Shown: positions 60,301 through 64,000 of the stretch, in pieces
Numbering within the stretch: the stretch's first letter is position 1
How the letters are laid out: every line of letters begins with the position of its first letter
Assembly: GCA_947650365.1 (NCBI GenBank)
Contig: OX393549.1
Span: 30,905,209 to 30,969,208, forward strand
From: Chamaelirium japonicum
Taxonomy: Eukaryota; Streptophyta; Magnoliopsida; Liliales; Melanthiaceae
Length of the DNA stretch: 64,000 bases
Direction: 5' to 3'
Program-made: the position numbers and the translations under genes
The notes under the pieces: model-generated
The model's input: the letters and a program-made list of their open reading frames with translations, nothing else
Databases searched by the model: none
What the model was told of the DNA's origin: nothing

Positions 60301-62754
60301 TCTAATTCATTCGTGCAATCCATTCTATTTCATTCGTACGATCCATTCTTACTCATTCGTACGATCCATTCTAATTCATTCACACGAATGTATCCATTCG
60401 TACGAATGAATTAGAATGGATCGTACGAATGAATTAGAATGGATCGTACGAAGGAATTAGAATGGATCATACGAATGAATTAGAATGGATCGTACGAATG
60501 AATTAGAATAGATCGTACGAAAGAATTAGAATGGGTCGTACGAAGGAATTAGAATGGATCGTACGAATAAATTAGAATGGATATATTCGTGCAAATGAAT
60601 TAGAATGGATCGTATGAATGTATTAGAATGGATCGTATGAGTGAATTAGAATGGATCGTACAAATGAATTAGAATGGATCGTATGAATGAATTAGAATGG
60701 ATACATTCGTGCGAATGAATTAGAATTGATCGTACGAATGAATTAGAATGGATCGTGCGAATGAATTAGAATGGATCGTACGAATGAATTAGAATGGATC
60801 GTACGAATGAACTAGAATGGATACATTCGTGCGAATGAATTAGAATGGATCGTACGAATGAATTAGAATGGATCTTACGAATGAATTAGAATGGATCGTA
60901 CGAATGAATTAGAATGGATCGTACGAATGAATTAGAATGGATACATTCGTGCGAATGAATTAGAATGGATCGGACGAATGAATTAGAATGGATCGTACGA
61001 ATGAATTAGAATGGATCAAATGAATGAATTAGAATGGTTACATTCATGCGAATGAATTAGAATGGATCGTACGAATGGATTAGAATGGATCGTACGAATG
61101 GATTAGAATGGATACATTCAAGCGAATGAATTAGAATGGATCGTACGAATGAATTAGAATGGATCGTACGAATGGATTAGAATGGATCCTACGAATGGAT
61201 TAGAATGGATACCTTTGTGCATAGGAATTAGAATGGATCGTACGAATGAATTAGAATGGATCATATTAATGAATTAGAATGGATCGTACGAATGAATTAG
61301 AATGGATACATTCGTGCACGATCCATTCTAATTCTTTCGCATGAATATATCCATTCTAATTCATTCGTACGATCCATTCTAATTCATTAATATGATCCAT
61401 TCTAATTCATTCGTACGATCCATTCTAATTCATATGCACAAAGGTATCCATTCTAATTCATTCGTACGATCCATTCTAATTCAGGATCATACGAATGAAT
61501 TAGAATGGATACATTCGTGCGAATGAATTAGAATTGATCGTACGAATGAATTAGAATGGATCGTGCGAATGAATTAGAATGGATCGTACGAATGAACTAG
61601 AATGGATACATTCGTGCGAATGAATTAGAATGGATCGTACGAATGAATTAGAATGGATCGTACGAATGAATTAGAATGGATCTTACGAATGAATTAGAAT
61701 GGATCGTACGAATGAATTAGAATGGATCGTACGAATGAATTAGAATGGATACATTCGTGCGAATGAATTAGAATGGATCGGACGAATGAATTAGAATGGA
61801 TCGTACGAATGAATTAGAATGGATCAAATGAATGAGTTAGAATGGTTACATTCATGCGAATGAATTAGAATGGATCGTACGAATGGATTAGAATGGATCG
61901 TACGAATGGATTAGAATGGATACATTCGAGCGAATGAATTAGAATGGATCGTACGAATGAATTAGAATGGATCGTACGAATGGATTAGAATGGATCGAAC
62001 GAATGAACTAGAATGGATAAATTCGTGCGAATGAATTAGAATGGATCGTACGAATGAATTAGAATGGATCGTACGAATGAATTAGAATGGATCTTACGAA
62101 TGAATTAGAATGGATCGTACGAATGAATTAGAATGGATCGTACGAATGAATTAGAATGGATACATTCGTGCGAATGAATTAGAATGGATCGTACGAAGGA
62201 ATTAGAATGGATCGTACGAAGGAATTAGAATGGATCGTACGAATGAATTAGAATGGATATATTCGTGCAAATGAATTAGAATGGATCGTATGAATGAATT
62301 AGAATGGATCGTATGAGTGAATTAGAACGGATAGTACGAATGAAGTAGAATGGATCGTATGAATGAATTATAATGGATACATTCATGCGAATGAATTAGA
62401 ATGGATCGTATGAATGTATTAGAATAGATTGTGCGAATGAATTAGAATGGATCGTACGAATGAATTAGAATGGATACATTCGTGCGAATAAATTAGAATG
62501 GATTGTATGAATGAATTAGAATGGATCGTACGAATGAATTAGAATGGATCGTACGAATGAATTAGAATAGATTGCGCGAATGAATTAGAATGGATCGTAC
62601 GAATGAATTAGAATGGATCGTACGAATGAATTAGAATGGATCGTACGAATGAATTAGAATGGATCGTACGAAGGAATTAGAATGGATCGTACGAATGAAT
62701 TAGAATGGATCGTACGATTGAATTAGACTGGATCATACGAATGAGAAGAATGGA

Positions 62755-63145
62755 TCGTAGGAATGAATTAGATTGGATCGTATGATCCATTCTAATTCAT
62801 TAGCATGGATCGTGCTAATGAATTAGAATGGAATATACGAATGAATTAGAATGGATCGTAGAATGGATCGTACGAATGAATTAGAATGAATTAGAATGGA
62901 TCGTACGAATGAATTAGAATAGATCATAGGAAAGAATTAGAATGGATCGTGCAAATGAATTAGAATGGATACATTCGTGCGAATGAATTAGAATGGATCG
63001 TGCGAATGAATTAGAATGGATCGTACGAATGAATTAGAATGGATATATTTGAACGAATAAATTAGAATGGATCATACGAATGAATTAGAATGGATCGTAC
63101 GAATGAATTAGAATGGATAGTGCGAATGAATTGGAATCGATCGTA
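62755..63145 (+). repeat. Satellite block F, copy 2
   Basis: This block is nearly identical in unit order to 16440-16825, including the single inverted unit, the truncated unit and the doubled half-unit. Only a few bases differ by eye. Confidence 0.8.
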
Positions 63146-64000
63146 CGAATGAATTAGAATGGATCTTACGAATGAGTAAGAATGGATCGTACGAATGAAA
63201 TAGAATAGATTGTACGAATGAATTAGAATGGATCCTAGTACGATCCATTCTAATTCATTCGTACGATCCATTCTAATTCATTCATACAATCCATTCTAAT
63301 TCTTTCACATGATCCATTCTAATTTATTCGTACGATCCATTCTAATTCATTCGTGCAATCCATTCTATTTCATTCGTACGATCCATTCTTACTCATTCGT
63401 ATGATCCATTCTAATTCATTCACACGAATGTATCCATTCGTACAAATGAATTAGAATAGATTGTACGAATGAATTAGAATGGATCGTACGAATGAATTAG
63501 AATGGATCGTACGAAGGAATTAGAATGGATCGCACGAATGAATTAGAATGGATCGTACGAATGAATTAGAATAGATCGTACTAATGAATTAGAATGGATC
63601 GTACAAAGGAGTTAGAATGGATCGTACGAATGAATTAGAATGGATATATTCGTGCAAATGAATTAGAATGGATCGTATGAATGTATTAGAATGGATCGTA
63701 TGAGTGAATTAGAATGGATCATACGAATTAATTAGAATGGATCATACGAATGAATTAGAATGGATCGTACGAATGAATTAGAATGGATCGTACGAATGAA
63801 TTAGAATGGATACATTCGTGCGAATGAATTAGAATGGATTGTGCGAATGAATAAGAACAGATCGTGCAAATGAATTAGAATGGATCGTACGAATGAATTA
63901 GAATGGATCGTGCGAATGAATTAGAATGGATCGTACGAATGAATTAGAATGGATACATTTGTGCGAATGAATTAGAATGGATCGTACGAATGAATTAGAA

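Larger units (their letters stand above)
41217..64000. repeat. Satellite array 2: same 23/28-bp satellite, polarity-switching, open at right edge
   Basis: It is the same repeat as array 1 and was continuous with it before element 2 inserted. It starts in plus polarity and flips near 41911, 42145, 43753, 44465, 44891, 46115, 47571, 49652, 49901, 50638, 52571, 54302, 56358, 57477, 58366, 58830, 59500, 60398, 61316, 61481, 62783, 62806, 63239 and 63437, with a half-unit flip near 44095. Positions are good to about 15 bp. No gene, RNA gene or other insertion is visible in this 22.8 kb. Confidence 0.95.

Overview
The window is plant nuclear DNA with no host gene that I can recognise. It holds two long Ty3/gypsy LTR retrotransposons of one family, lying in the same orientation and set in about 38 kb of a short tandem satellite. 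The plant assignment rests on the element type: Gag, aspartic protease, RT, two consecutive RNase H-type domains, an integrase without a chromodomain, and an extra antisense gene before the 3' LTR. That set matches the Tat lineage of plant Ty3/gypsy elements. The GC-rich coding sequence would suit a monocot, but I cannot name the species.

Layout: 1-12573 is element 1, whose first ~490 bp lie left of the window. 12574-28201 is satellite array 1. 28202-41216 is element 2, complete and flanked by the 5-bp target duplication GATCG (28197-28201 and 41217-41221). 41217-64000 is satellite array 2, which runs off the right edge.

Each element reads: LTR (TATA box and ~22-bp GAGCTC-rich subrepeats), primer binding site, gag-protease, an in-frame UAG followed by CAA UUA, pol (RT, RNase H, second RNase H, integrase), 78-bp hairpin-bearing tandem repeats, an antisense gene of two exons with its own TATA box, ~145-bp tandem repeats, a polypurine tract inside a hairpin, and the 3' LTR. 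In element 1 gag-protease is intact, but pol carries three nonsense codons and the antisense gene one. Element 2 is broken in gag-protease, pol and the antisense gene. LTR pairs differ by about 2% (element 1, visible part) and about 1.5% (element 2) by eye, so both insertions are young.

The satellite has a basic 23-bp unit and a 28-bp variant. Its polarity flips about 46 times. Several flip junctions recur as near-identical modules, some in both orientations, so the array grew by duplicating and inverting larger blocks. Copies of the block that element 2 interrupted survive uninterrupted in array 2.

The points most worth following are the tobamovirus-type leaky stop between gag-protease and pol, the spliced antisense gene with its own promoter, the hairpin around the polypurine tract with apparent covariation, and the modular polarity-switching satellite.
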